Source: Hydrogenophaga sp. (GTDB lineage Bacteria; Pseudomonadota; Gammaproteobacteria; Burkholderiales; Burkholderiaceae_C). Taken from it: a stretch of 9,193 bases of DNA. The notes under the pieces are model-generated. The model searched no databases and was not told the origin of the DNA. It saw only the letters and a program-made list of their open reading frames with translations. The translations under genes and the position numbers were made by a program. This document shows, one piece after another, positions 1-6,270 of the stretch. The stretch spans positions 1-9,193 of the forward strand of contig JAUXXN010000624.1 of assembly GCA_030684755.1 (NCBI GenBank), written 5' to 3'. How positions within the stretch are numbered: the stretch's first letter is position 1; the number at the start of each line of letters is the position of its first letter.

Positions 1-136
1 TGAGGTTGAGCGCTTGTTCCGTCGGCTCAAAGGCTATCGCCGCATCTTCTCTCGGTTCGAGAAACTCGACCTCATGTTCCTGGGCTTCATCAGCTTCGCA
101 CTCGTCGCTGATGGACTGAGGATGTGTTAACAGGCC
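1..136 (+). mobile_element. 3' end of an IS5-family insertion sequence (IS427-like)
   Basis: The first bases are the right end of an insertion sequence whose transposase reads rightward. After the transposase stop the sequence runs into AACAGGCC and then CTAG at 137-140. Read on the complement, the terminus is GGCCTGTTAACACAT, which looks like an IS427-type terminal inverted repeat. The left end of the element is outside the window, so the inverted repeat cannot be matched and the boundary (136 or 137) is inferred. CTAG is a common IS5-family target and may be the target duplication. Confidence 0.75.
2..130 (+). CDS. IS5-family transposase, C-terminal 42 residues (partial)
   Basis: The open frame enters from outside the window and ends at TAA 128-130. 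The visible residues begin EVERLFRRLKGYRRIFSRFE, followed by a hydrophobic tail ending in LRMC. The E-x6-K spacing (E3 and K10 of the visible part) fits the last acidic residue and Lys of the IS5-family DDE/YREK signature. The phrase RLFRRLKGYRRIFSRFEKLD and the MFLGFISFAL tail are typical of IS427-group transposases, which are often made by a programmed frameshift from two frames; that part is not visible. The enzyme catalyses cut-and-paste transposition of its own element. Read-through from it would enter the cytochrome operon downstream. Confidence 0.85.
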   Translation, partial: EVERLFRRLKGYRRIFSRFEKLDLMFLGFISFALVADGLRMC

Positions 137-154
137 CTAGCTACCTGGGATTTT

Positions 155-829
155 TTGATCAGATCTTTAACGGTCGACGCTTCAAGGCGCCCGATCCGGC
201 TGTACGCGCTGTTGGCGGGAGTGGTTCATACGCTTTCGTTTGGCCAGGTTCATCCCAATGAAATTCGTGCCGAGGCCTTGTATCGCCAGCATTGCGCGCA
301 GTGCCACGGTGCCGACAAGCAGGGCAGCGTGGGGGTGCCCGATTTGCGCGGTGGAGTGGGTTCCTGGGGTCATAGCCCGGATTCCATTGCTCAGACCATT
401 CGCCACGGCATCCGTGTCCAGGGCCATGTGGGCACCCGTGGTGGGGTGATGCCATCCTTCAAGACCAACGCTGCCGAGTTTTCCGATGACGAGGTTGCCG
501 AGGTGGTGGAATACATACTTCGATTGCGCGACCAACCGCACGATGCAGCAATTGCCCTGCGTGGCAAGGAGAATTTCGAGTGGTGCGTCGCATGTCATGG
601 CCAGGACGCACGGGGAAACTCCAGCGTGGGGGGATCCAATCTGCTGGCGCCTCGCCTGCAATACGGTTCTGCACGTGCGGCATTGTTCGAGAGCATTGCC
701 CAAGGACGAGCCGGTGTCTGCCCATCCTGGGTGGAGCAAATCGACGCTGCTGACATCGATAACCTGGCGCGGTACTTGGCGCGCATCGGTGAAGCAGTCC
801 TCCAACTACCGACCCTGGACAAGAAATGA
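155..829 (+). CDS. Exported di-heme cytochrome c
   Basis: A periplasmic electron carrier with two class I cytochrome c domains. The N-terminus has a basic region (R11, R12, R15) and a hydrophobic stretch at residues 16-30, fitting a signal peptide cleaved near residue 30. Domain one spans about 38-125, with CAQCH at 47-51 and a probable axial Met at 99 in GVMPSF. Domain two spans about 135-212, with CVACH at 144-148. At the matching place it reads GVCPSW, so Cys189 replaces the expected Met. The start is uncertain: TTG at 155 is the only initiator giving the whole signal peptide, no ribosome binding site is clear, and the IS ends under 20 bp upstream. The frame is open back to 131, so the native 5' end may be lost. 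The stop overlaps the next start (ATGA), implying a shared transcript with the two membrane proteins. Confidence 0.85.
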   Translation: MIRSLTVDASRRPIRLYALLAGVVHTLSFGQVHPNEIRAEALYRQHCAQCHGADKQGSVGVPDLRGGVGSWGHSPDSIAQTIRHGIRVQGHVGTRGGVMPSFKTNAAEFSDDEVAEVVEYILRLRDQPHDAAIALRGKENFEWCVACHGQDARGNSSVGGSNLLAPRLQYGSARAALFESIAQGRAGVCPSWVEQIDAADIDNLARYLARIGEAVLQLPTLDKK

Positions 830-1305
830 GCCTGATTGAGCAGATAGATGCGGGCGCCTATGCGCAATGGATTCGCAATTCCGACGTCCTGTATCCCTTG
901 TTGCAGGTTGTGCACCTCATCGGCATCTCCATCGTGGTGGGCTCGTTGATTGTGGGCAATGTGCGCTTGCTGGGCGCTGCGCCCGGCCTTTCAATCCACG
1001 ACTTTTCCCGTCATCTCCACCGCTGGGTGCTGGTGGGCTTGGTCCTGTTTCTCGTGACGGGTGTGCACATGGCGGTTGGTTTTCTCACGATCTTCGCCAT
1101 CAACCCGGTGATGTGGATCAAGCTGGTGTTGCTGATCGTGGCTGTCGTAGTCAATGTCCGCCTGTATCGGTGGCAGTTGGCCGCGGCCTCAGCGCCAGCC
1201 CAAGCCGGTGCACGTGAAAAAGCCCTGGCTGCGCTGTCGGTGTTGCTGCTGTTGTCCATCATCGTGATGGGCAAGTTGCTGGCATACATCGGCGGCAAGG
1301 ATTGA
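826..1305 (+). CDS. Four-helix membrane protein, DUF6644-like (first copy)
   Basis: A 159-residue integral membrane protein with four predicted helices near residues 24-45, 66-88, 96-112 and 134-154. The first helix has VVHLIGISIVVGSLIVGNVR followed by LLG, a pattern I associate with proteins annotated as DUF6644; the name is from memory and the function is unknown. His30 in helix one, His63 and His65 before helix two and His81 inside helix two could bind heme b, which would make it a cytochrome b-like membrane partner for the cytochrome c encoded just upstream. That role is inference. The start ATG overlaps the cytochrome stop by four bases, so translation is probably coupled. A paralogue follows directly. 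Confidence 0.75.
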   Translation: MSLIEQIDAGAYAQWIRNSDVLYPLLQVVHLIGISIVVGSLIVGNVRLLGAAPGLSIHDFSRHLHRWVLVGLVLFLVTGVHMAVGFLTIFAINPVMWIKLVLLIVAVVVNVRLYRWQLAAASAPAQAGAREKALAALSVLLLLSIIVMGKLLAYIGGKD

Positions 1306-1338
1306 TCGTTAGTGCCTCGTCGCACGGAACCCAAGAAC

Positions 1339-1830
1339 ATGACTGCATTTCTGCTCCAACTTAAATATTCCGCCTACGGCTCCTGGGTGGGCACCTCGCT
1401 CTGGGGCTATGCCGTCTTCGAAGTGTTTCACCTCATTGGCGTGGCCTTGCTCGTGGGGGCCATCACACTGACCGACTTGCGTTTGCTCGGCATATCGCGC
1501 GCGTTACCTGTGAGAGTGACCGAGAAATACCTGTTGCCTTGGGTGTGGGCGGGGTTCTCCATCATCGTGCTCAGCGGTGCAAGCATGTTCATCACAGATG
1601 GCAAGCTCTTCCTGGAGAACCCCTTCTTTGTTTCCAAGTTGGTACTCATTGCGTTGGCCGGCCTGAATGCAGCGTTCTTCCAGTTTCGGGTGCACGGCGG
1701 AGTGGCTGAGTGGGATGCTGGGCGGCCATCGCCCGTGTTGGCCCGTGCGTGTGCAGCCATGTCCATTGGCCTTTGGTTTCTGGCTGTGGCAAGCGGCCGA
1801 CTGATTGCCTACCCAGAACTCTGGTCCTGA
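1339..1830 (+). CDS. Four-helix membrane protein, DUF6644-like (second copy)
   Basis: A 163-residue paralogue of the preceding protein, with helices near 24-46, 68-86, 98-117 and 133-155. Shared landmarks are FHLIGVALLVG in helix one, DLRLLG after it, KLVLIAL in helix three and GRLIAY near the end. The first-helix His is kept (H31), but the His cluster at the start of helix two of its neighbour is missing (here KYLLPWVWAG), so any heme binding would differ. The ATG at 1339 is preferred: GGAA lies nine bases upstream and the length then matches the paralogue. The frame also allows GTG at 1312, adding nine polar residues. It lies in the cytochrome c operon, 33 bp before the dehydrogenase gene. 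Confidence 0.75.
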   Translation: MTAFLLQLKYSAYGSWVGTSLWGYAVFEVFHLIGVALLVGAITLTDLRLLGISRALPVRVTEKYLLPWVWAGFSIIVLSGASMFITDGKLFLENPFFVSKLVLIALAGLNAAFFQFRVHGGVAEWDAGRPSPVLARACAAMSIGLWFLAVASGRLIAYPELWS

Positions 1831-1863
1831 TCAACCGACACCCTACCTGTTCTCTCCACTGCC

Positions 1864-2979
1864 ATGTCCACATGCACCATCCGCGCGGCTGTCAAAACCG
1901 CTCCCGAAGTCATCGAGATTCGCGAATTCGCCCGTCCTGTCGTCGCCCCAAGTACGGGCCTGTTGCGCGTGGAGTGCGCGGGCGTGGGGGGCAGCGACCC
2001 TGAAACCTTCCGCAAGCTCAACCACGATCCCATCATCATGGGCCACGAGAATGTGGGGACCATTGAAGAAGTAGGCGAGGTTGCAGCCCGGCGCTGGGGA
2101 GTGAGGGTGGGCGATCGTGTCGCCCTGCATGAGTACCTGCCGTGTTGGCACTGTGAGTGGTGCATGAAAGGTGACTTCCGCCTGTGTATGGAGGTCGATT
2201 TCTTCAACGTGAAGGACCGTTTGAACACTCCGCGCTTTGGCATGAGTACTTGCGAGACAGCGCCACACCTGTGGGGGGGGTTTGCAGAGTACATGCATCT
2301 GCCAGCCAACGCCGTGATGCACAAGATCCCCAAGCACCTGGATGCTCGACTGGCCACGCTGGCCGTGCCCTTTGGCAACGGTGTGCAATGGGCCTGCATG
2401 GACGGCGGTGCCGGTCCGGGAAAGACAGTGCTCGTTTTCGGCCCCGGGCAGCAAGGTCTGGGTTGCGTGTTGGCAGCCAAGGCGGCCGGCGCATATACCG
2501 TCATCCTGGTCGGGCTGACGCGCGATCAAAAACGCCTGAATCTGAGCCTTCGCCTGGGAGCGGATGTGATCATCGACGCCGAGCAAGAAGACTTGAGCCA
2601 TCGTGTGATGGAGATCACCGGTGGGCGCGGTGTTGACGTGGTTGTCGACACCACGGGAGACCCCACCGGAAGCGTGGCGGCTGCAGCCGTCGCACTGGCG
2701 GCCAAAGGGGCGTACCTGAGCCTCAATGGGTTGGAGCAATCAGTGCCCATCGGTGAGATCAAGAAGCGTTACCTGACTGTCCGGGCGCCGCGCGGGCGCA
2801 GCTACGGGGCAGTGGAACTGGCACTGCGCTACATCGCTTCAGAGCGGTGGCCGTTGGACCTGGTGTGCTCTCATGACTATCCCTTGGATCAGGTGGACTT
2901 GGCGATCAATGCGACAGCTGGTCGAGGGGTGGAGGGTGCCATCCACGTGACCGTGAGCCCCTGGCGTCGCGACGTTTGA
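1864..2979 (+). CDS. Zinc-type MDR alcohol dehydrogenase-like protein with altered catalytic site
   Basis: A 371-residue medium-chain dehydrogenase/reductase, expected to be cytosolic and NAD(P)-linked. The GroES-like domain carries the structural zinc lobe C94-x2-C97-x2-C100-x7-C108. The Rossmann domain has GPGQQGLG at 193-200, then LVGLTRDQKR, where the lack of an acidic residue after strand two could favour NADP(H); that is a guess. The usual catalytic zinc motif CGxCG(S/T)D here reads AGVGGSD, so the ligand Cys is Gly42. GHE is kept (G60-H61-E62), but the acidic residue before PFGN found in threonine-dehydrogenase relatives is Val168. Substrate is unknown. It may act without catalytic zinc or on an unusual substrate. 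No strong ribosome binding site precedes ATG 1864, and the gene follows the membrane-protein pair closely, suggesting one operon. Confidence 0.85.
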   Translation: MSTCTIRAAVKTAPEVIEIREFARPVVAPSTGLLRVECAGVGGSDPETFRKLNHDPIIMGHENVGTIEEVGEVAARRWGVRVGDRVALHEYLPCWHCEWCMKGDFRLCMEVDFFNVKDRLNTPRFGMSTCETAPHLWGGFAEYMHLPANAVMHKIPKHLDARLATLAVPFGNGVQWACMDGGAGPGKTVLVFGPGQQGLGCVLAAKAAGAYTVILVGLTRDQKRLNLSLRLGADVIIDAEQEDLSHRVMEITGGRGVDVVVDTTGDPTGSVAAAAVALAAKGAYLSLNGLEQSVPIGEIKKRYLTVRAPRGRSYGAVELALRYIASERWPLDLVCSHDYPLDQVDLAINATAGRGVEGAIHVTVSPWRRDV

Positions 2980-3098
2980 GGGTGTGTTTTCGTCGCCATG
3001 CCCATGAGATACCGTACAAGAAGGCTCATTCAGATTTCATGATGTCGGATCTACTGTGCCGCCGCCTGCTGATTGAGTATTTTTCGTGTGAGCTGTGC

Positions 3099-3128
3099 TA
3101 TGCTGATTAGCTAACTTTATTAGCTAAC
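3099..3128 (+). promoter_or_regulatory. Extended -10 element and tandem TTAGCTAA operators before the GntR gene
   Basis: TGCTATGCT at 3096-3104 fits an extended -10 box (TG-N-TATGCT). Just downstream, ATTAGCTAAC occurs at 3106-3115 and again at 3119-3128. Each copy contains the perfect palindrome TTAGCTAA (3107-3114 and 3120-3127), centre to centre 13 bp. The boxes would cover the transcription start, as expected for autorepression by a dimeric GntR protein. A TTGAGT at 3073-3078 is too far from the -10 for a standard promoter. The regulator-operator assignment is inference from position. Confidence 0.6.
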
Positions 3129-3138
3129 AATCGTGGAT

Positions 3139-3813
3139 ATGACAAACAACACGGCAGTTGTTGACGTGCCGGCGCGAATTGCAAATGAGATTCAGGTCCT
3201 GATTAACCGGGGCACGCTGTCACCAGGCGTTCACTTGGGTCAGGCCGAATTGGCCGAACGTTTTCAGACCAGCCGTGTGCCCGTGCGAGAGGCCCTGAAG
3301 CTCTTGGCGGCGCATGGGAGTCTGCAGCATGACCCCAATCGCGGTTTCTTCGTGGCCCCGCTTTCCAGCAACGAAGCTCGTCAGCTCTACCGCATGCGCC
3401 ACTTGTTGGAAGTGGACTTGCTGTCGACCGTCGAATGGCCCGACAAAGCCCGACTCGCCAAATTCAAGGCCATGGTCGTCGAGCTTGAGGGCATCGTGGC
3501 CGCTGATGATCGCACGCAATGGGCGGTAAAACACCGCGAGTTTCAACTGGCCATTTTCGACCTTTCGCCGGAAAAACTCATTCTGCGCGAGATCGTTCGC
3601 TTGTGGGCCTTGACCGACCGCTACCGCTCCCTGTTGTTGGCTACCGGCAGTCCCAAGGGCAACAAAAAAGTGGGGAGCGCCTGCGAGCAAGAGCACAAGC
3701 TCATAGCAGCCTTGGGTAGCAAGGATCTCAAACGCCTGTTGGCTGTGTATGACGAAGAACGCACCTACGTGGAAGATGTGCTGCTCGGCGTATTGCGTGA
3801 GCGCGGTCTCTGA
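3139..3813 (+). CDS. GntR-family transcriptional regulator, FadR/FCD type (first)
   Basis: A DNA-binding regulator of about 224 residues. The N-terminal winged helix (roughly residues 10-74) shows LAERFQTSRVPVREALKLLA, the GntR recognition region, and the wing PNRGFFV. The C-terminal helical domain (about 80-215) is FCD-like, but the usual metal ligands are eroded: where D-x3-H is expected the sequence reads HREFQ, and the last ligand His is absent around AVYDEER, while EQEHKLI keeps one His. It may therefore sense its ligand without metal. ATG 3139 is chosen; GTG 3133 in the same frame would add two residues. It likely represses itself through the boxes at 3106-3128 and may control the dehydrogenase operon upstream; both are inference. 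Confidence 0.85.
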   Translation: MTNNTAVVDVPARIANEIQVLINRGTLSPGVHLGQAELAERFQTSRVPVREALKLLAAHGSLQHDPNRGFFVAPLSSNEARQLYRMRHLLEVDLLSTVEWPDKARLAKFKAMVVELEGIVAADDRTQWAVKHREFQLAIFDLSPEKLILREIVRLWALTDRYRSLLLATGSPKGNKKVGSACEQEHKLIAALGSKDLKRLLAVYDEERTYVEDVLLGVLRERGL

Positions 3814-3835
3814 CCGCACGGTGTCGTGGTTTTTT
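3813..3835 (+). terminator. Candidate intrinsic terminator after the first GntR gene
   Basis: ACCGC at 3813-3817 can pair with GTGGT at 3826-3830 (one G-T wobble), followed directly by a run of six T ending at 3835. The stem is short, so the call is tentative. It lies where the convergent GntR and hemerythrin genes meet. Confidence 0.4.
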
Positions 3836-3839
3836 CATC

Positions 3840-3869
3840 CAACAACATGCGCATGGGTAGGCGTTGTTG
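3840..3869. terminator. Inverted repeat between the convergent GntR and hemerythrin genes
   Basis: CAACAAC at 3840-3846 is complementary to GTTGTTG at 3863-3869, with an inner GC/GC pair after a two-base bulge. No good T run follows on the minus strand, where the hemerythrin transcript would end, so it is a possible transcript-end hairpin but not a classic terminator. Confidence 0.3.
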
Positions 3870-3876
3870 TTGATGT

Positions 3877-4335
3877 TTACCCTATCTGACGACGCAGCAC
3901 CACCGGCTTGCCGCCGTGGCGACGTTTGACCATCCAGGCCGCGAGCGCCGAATCCAGGTAGTCCGCATGGGCGGGGAACCAGCGCGTGAGTTCCTCCGCG
4001 AAGCGCCGAACGGTTGCCACATCACCTGACTTTGCGCGGTCGAGCACTGCGTGGGCCGACCGTAGTACCTCAGCGTGCTCGGCAATGTGGCAGTCGGCGG
4101 CTGGAAAATCAGTATCACGCATCCAGACGTCTTCTTCGCCAAAATGATTCTGGGCGTGATCGATGAAGTCTTGCATGCATTGCTGCATGGAACTCGCGTT
4201 GGCGTCCAGCAGGCTGCGTACCACTTCCACAAACTCGCGGTGTGTGTCGTCCATTTCGCTGAAACCGATCAGAAAGGCATCGCTCCAGGCGAAGGTCGCA
4301 GGGTCGGGTCGAGGGGTAAGGTTCTCAGGTGTCAT
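3877..4335 (-). CDS. Bacteriohemerythrin, single domain
   Basis: A 152-residue cytosolic O2-binding di-iron protein. All seven iron ligands of the family are visible: H32 in MDDTHREF, H64 and E68 in HFGEE, H83 and H87 in CHIAEH, and H123 and D128 in HADYLD. A short N-terminal arm containing FAWSDAFLIGFSEMDDTHRE matches the usual bacteriohemerythrin start, and nothing indicates a fused signalling domain. Family members store, deliver or sense oxygen. The start ATG lies inside the end of the upstream GntR gene, an overlap of 11 bp on the same strand, and no strong ribosome binding site is seen, so translation is probably coupled to the regulator. A role in supplying or reporting O2 for aromatic oxygenases is inference. 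Confidence 0.9.
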   Translation of the reverse strand: MTPENLTPRPDPATFAWSDAFLIGFSEMDDTHREFVEVVRSLLDANASSMQQCMQDFIDHAQNHFGEEDVWMRDTDFPAADCHIAEHAEVLRSAHAVLDRAKSGDVATVRRFAEELTRWFPAHADYLDSALAAWMVKRRHGGKPVVLRRQIG

Positions 4336-5107
4336 CGTCTGTGCGGGAGTTCGGTGAGGAGGAGTCGGTGTGGTGTGTGAAGTGGCCAGACACCGCTCTC
4401 AGGTGCTGACGCATCGCAGTAAAAGCTGCAGCCGGTTCGGCGCGCGCAATGGCTTCCACGATCGCGAGATGTTGTTCGTTGGATGGGCGACGCTCCCCGG
4501 GCTGAATGGATGCGCGGCGGAATTGACGCCAGTTCGCCGTACGGCGCAAACGGTTCACCAGTTCGAGTAGCTCGATGAGCATGGCGTTGCGCGTGGTCTT
4601 GGCGATACACATGTGCAGGGCGTAATCCCAGCGTTCGTAGGCGTCTAAGTGGCTGGCTGCTTCGCGTTGGCGCAGGCACTCCTGCATTTCCAAGATGTCC
4701 GCTGGGCGGGCACATGAGGCCGCCAGCTCGGCAATGGCGGGCTCCAGGGCGTAGCGAACCTCCAGCAGTTCACGTGGGCTCAGGCCTTGCGAGGCATCGA
4801 TAGCCAGCGCGCCCTGGAGTGTGAGGGCGTGGAGTTGTGGCAGGGCAAGGCCACCACCGCTGGTTATGAACGTGCCGCGACCCACATGGCGAACGATGAG
4901 CCCATCGCGCTCCAAGATGGCCAGGGCTCGGCGCACAGTGTTGCGGCCGATGCCCAACTCCGATGCCAGCTGGCGTTCAGGAGGCAGTCGGCGCTGATGA
5001 GTGCTCAACAGTTGTTCAAGCCGGTCGCGCAGCGCGCGCAGCGCCGTTATTACCTCGGGCTGGTCGTCCAAGCCTTCGGTGTCTGGTGAGTCGGATGGAG
5101 TTGGCAT
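4325..5107 (-). CDS. GntR-family transcriptional regulator, FadR/FCD type (second)
   Basis: A 260-residue regulator. The winged helix spans about residues 20-84, with LPPERQLASELGIGRNTVRR and the wing VRHVGRGTF. The FCD ligand domain spans about 110-245. All four metal-site residues of metal-binding FCD proteins can be placed: D161 and H165 in WDYALH, H213 in EQHLAI and H235 in MRQHL, so a metal-bound carboxylate ligand is likely. The C-terminal tail is polar and low in complexity. The gene is divergent from the LigJ-like amidohydrolase and shares its 90-bp control region, making that gene the obvious target. It overlaps the hemerythrin downstream by 11 bp. No clear ribosome binding site precedes ATG 5107, which may point to a short or leaderless transcript. 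Confidence 0.88.
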   Translation of the reverse strand: MPTPSDSPDTEGLDDQPEVITALRALRDRLEQLLSTHQRRLPPERQLASELGIGRNTVRRALAILERDGLIVRHVGRGTFITSGGGLALPQLHALTLQGALAIDASQGLSPRELLEVRYALEPAIAELAASCARPADILEMQECLRQREAASHLDAYERWDYALHMCIAKTTRNAMLIELLELVNRLRRTANWRQFRRASIQPGERRPSNEQHLAIVEAIARAEPAAAFTAMRQHLRAVSGHFTHHTDSSSPNSRTDDDT

Positions 5108-5114
5108 ATTTACA

Positions 5115-5162
5115 AACCAATGTGAACCAATGTTGCAACCGGTTCCATGATGGTTTTACATT
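5115..5162 (+). promoter_or_regulatory. Divergent control region: promoter and operator candidates for the amidohydrolase
   Basis: AACCAATGT is repeated directly at 5115-5123 and 5125-5133, a 10-bp step that places both copies on the same helix face. It is followed by the perfect palindrome AACCGGTT at 5137-5144. A possible sigma-70 promoter is TTGCAA (5133-5138) with TACATT (5157-5162), 18 bp apart, so the palindrome would sit in the spacer. The minus-strand regulator starts at 5107, so bound protein could control both genes. Which repeat is the operator cannot be decided from sequence alone. Confidence 0.5.
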
Positions 5163-5185
5163 AAGCAAAGCCAATCGTCAACTCT

Positions 5186-5191
5186 AAGGAG
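5186..5191 (+). promoter_or_regulatory. Strong ribosome binding site of the amidohydrolase
   Basis: AAGGAG lies six bases before ATG 5198. It is the clearest Shine-Dalgarno sequence in the window and fixes the start. It suggests the amidohydrolase is translated far more efficiently than its neighbours, most of which have weak sites. Confidence 0.8.
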
Positions 5192-5197
5192 ATTTAC

Positions 5198-6196
5198 ATG
5201 ATCATCGACTGCCACGGGCACGTCAGTGCACCCACCGAGTTGTGGGCCTACAAGGCGCTAATCCTGTCCCATCGTGGGGAGCATGGACGCCGTATGGCGG
5301 AGGTGACGGACGAGGAGATCCTGCACTACGCCAACAAGAAGGAAATGGCGCCTTGCGGCCACCTGGACATGCTGGACCGCGTGGGCACAGACTTGCAGAT
5401 GCTGTCGCCCCGCCCGTTCCAGATGATGCACAACACCAAGCCGGGAAAGTTGGTTCATTGGTTCACCGAGGAAACCAACAACATCATTGCCCGCACCTGT
5501 CAATTGCTGCCCCACCGCTTTGTGCCCGTGGCCGGATTGCCTCAGGTGTCCGGGGATCGCATAGAAAACGTGCTGCCCGAGCTGGAGCGTTGCGTGAAGA
5601 TGGGGTTTCGTGGCGTGCTGTTCAACCCCGATCCCTACGAGAACAGTGGCACCGAGGCGCCACCCCTGGGTGACCGCTACTGGTACCCGCTTTACGAGAA
5701 GTTGTGCGAGCACGATATTCCGATGCACATCCATGCCACGGGGTCGCAATCTGATCGCACGCCGTACACATTGCACTTCCTCAACGAAGAGACTATCGCG
5801 GTCTACGGCTTGGTGAACTCAGATGTGTTCAAGGACTTTCCTGACCTGAAGGTGATCTGCTCGCACGGCGGTGGCTCCATCCCCTACCAGATCGGCCGCT
5901 TCCAGTCGGGAGGGTACCGAAAGGGCCACGATTTTCTCGATGGCCTGCGCAACATCTATTTCGACACGGTGCTGTATTCGGAAGAGGCGCTGCGTCTGCT
6001 GATCAAGACCGTAGGTGTCGACCGCTGCCTTTTCGGAGCTGAGTGCCCTGGCGTTGGCTCGACGATCAATCCTGCGACGGGGCGAACCATGGATGACATC
6101 AAACCCTTTATTGATGGGTTCGAATGGCTGACCACCGCTGATCGCCAGATGATTTATGAGGACAACGCGCGCAAACTCTTCGGACTGAAGATCTGA
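5198..6196 (+). CDS. LigJ-like amidohydrolase (4-oxalomesaconate hydratase family)
   Basis: A 332-residue metal-dependent enzyme of the amidohydrolase-2 (ACMSD/LigJ) group. It opens MIIDCHGH, as LigJ does, with metal ligands H6 and H8. Other landmarks in order are MLSPRPF at 68-74, FNPDP at 142-146, IHATGS at 178-183 with H179, CSHGGG at 221-226 with H223, and FGAECPG at 279-285, where E282 stands where most relatives have Asp, a LigJ feature. NPATGRTMDD at 291-300 and IYEDNARKLF at 319-328 match the LigJ C-terminal pattern, and LigJ of Sphingobium SYK-6 is only slightly longer (comparison from memory). LigJ hydrates 4-oxalomesaconate to 4-carboxy-4-hydroxy-2-oxoadipate in the protocatechuate 4,5-cleavage and gallate pathways. 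LigK-like aldolases in the same window support that role. A related decarboxylase or hydratase on another substrate is possible. The divergent GntR regulator probably controls it. Confidence 0.7.
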   Translation: MIIDCHGHVSAPTELWAYKALILSHRGEHGRRMAEVTDEEILHYANKKEMAPCGHLDMLDRVGTDLQMLSPRPFQMMHNTKPGKLVHWFTEETNNIIARTCQLLPHRFVPVAGLPQVSGDRIENVLPELERCVKMGFRGVLFNPDPYENSGTEAPPLGDRYWYPLYEKLCEHDIPMHIHATGSQSDRTPYTLHFLNEETIAVYGLVNSDVFKDFPDLKVICSHGGGSIPYQIGRFQSGGYRKGHDFLDGLRNIYFDTVLYSEEALRLLIKTVGVDRCLFGAECPGVGSTINPATGRTMDDIKPFIDGFEWLTTADRQMIYEDNARKLFGLKI

Positions 6197-6270
6197 TAGT
6201 CTGCGGGTCAAAGCTCATTGGGGCCATTCTGAATGCCGGGGGCCGAGTCCCGATTGCACTTGACCTAACC

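Noticed and set aside
1809..2739. Long open frames on the minus strand over the dehydrogenase gene (up to about 298 codons)
   Set aside because: They lie antisense to a gene with clear MDR motifs, and their translations show no recognisable domain; such frames are common in high-GC DNA.
2980..3098. A gene or terminator between the dehydrogenase and the first GntR gene
   Set aside because: Only a weak ATGAG/CTCAT pairing with a long loop and no T run was seen, and no credible reading frame.
3220..3819. A 199-codon minus-strand frame over the first GntR gene
   Set aside because: The plus strand encodes an unmistakable GntR protein; the antisense translation has no family features.
5198..6196. 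2-pyrone-4,6-dicarboxylate hydrolase (LigI) as identity of the amidohydrolase
   Set aside because: The MIIDCHGH start, Glu282 in place of the usual Asp and the NPATG/IYEDNAR tail resemble LigJ rather than LigI.
6197..6270. A terminator or small gene after the amidohydrolase
   Set aside because: CGGG/CCCG can pair weakly near 6237-6254, but there is no T tract and no open frame with a start signal.
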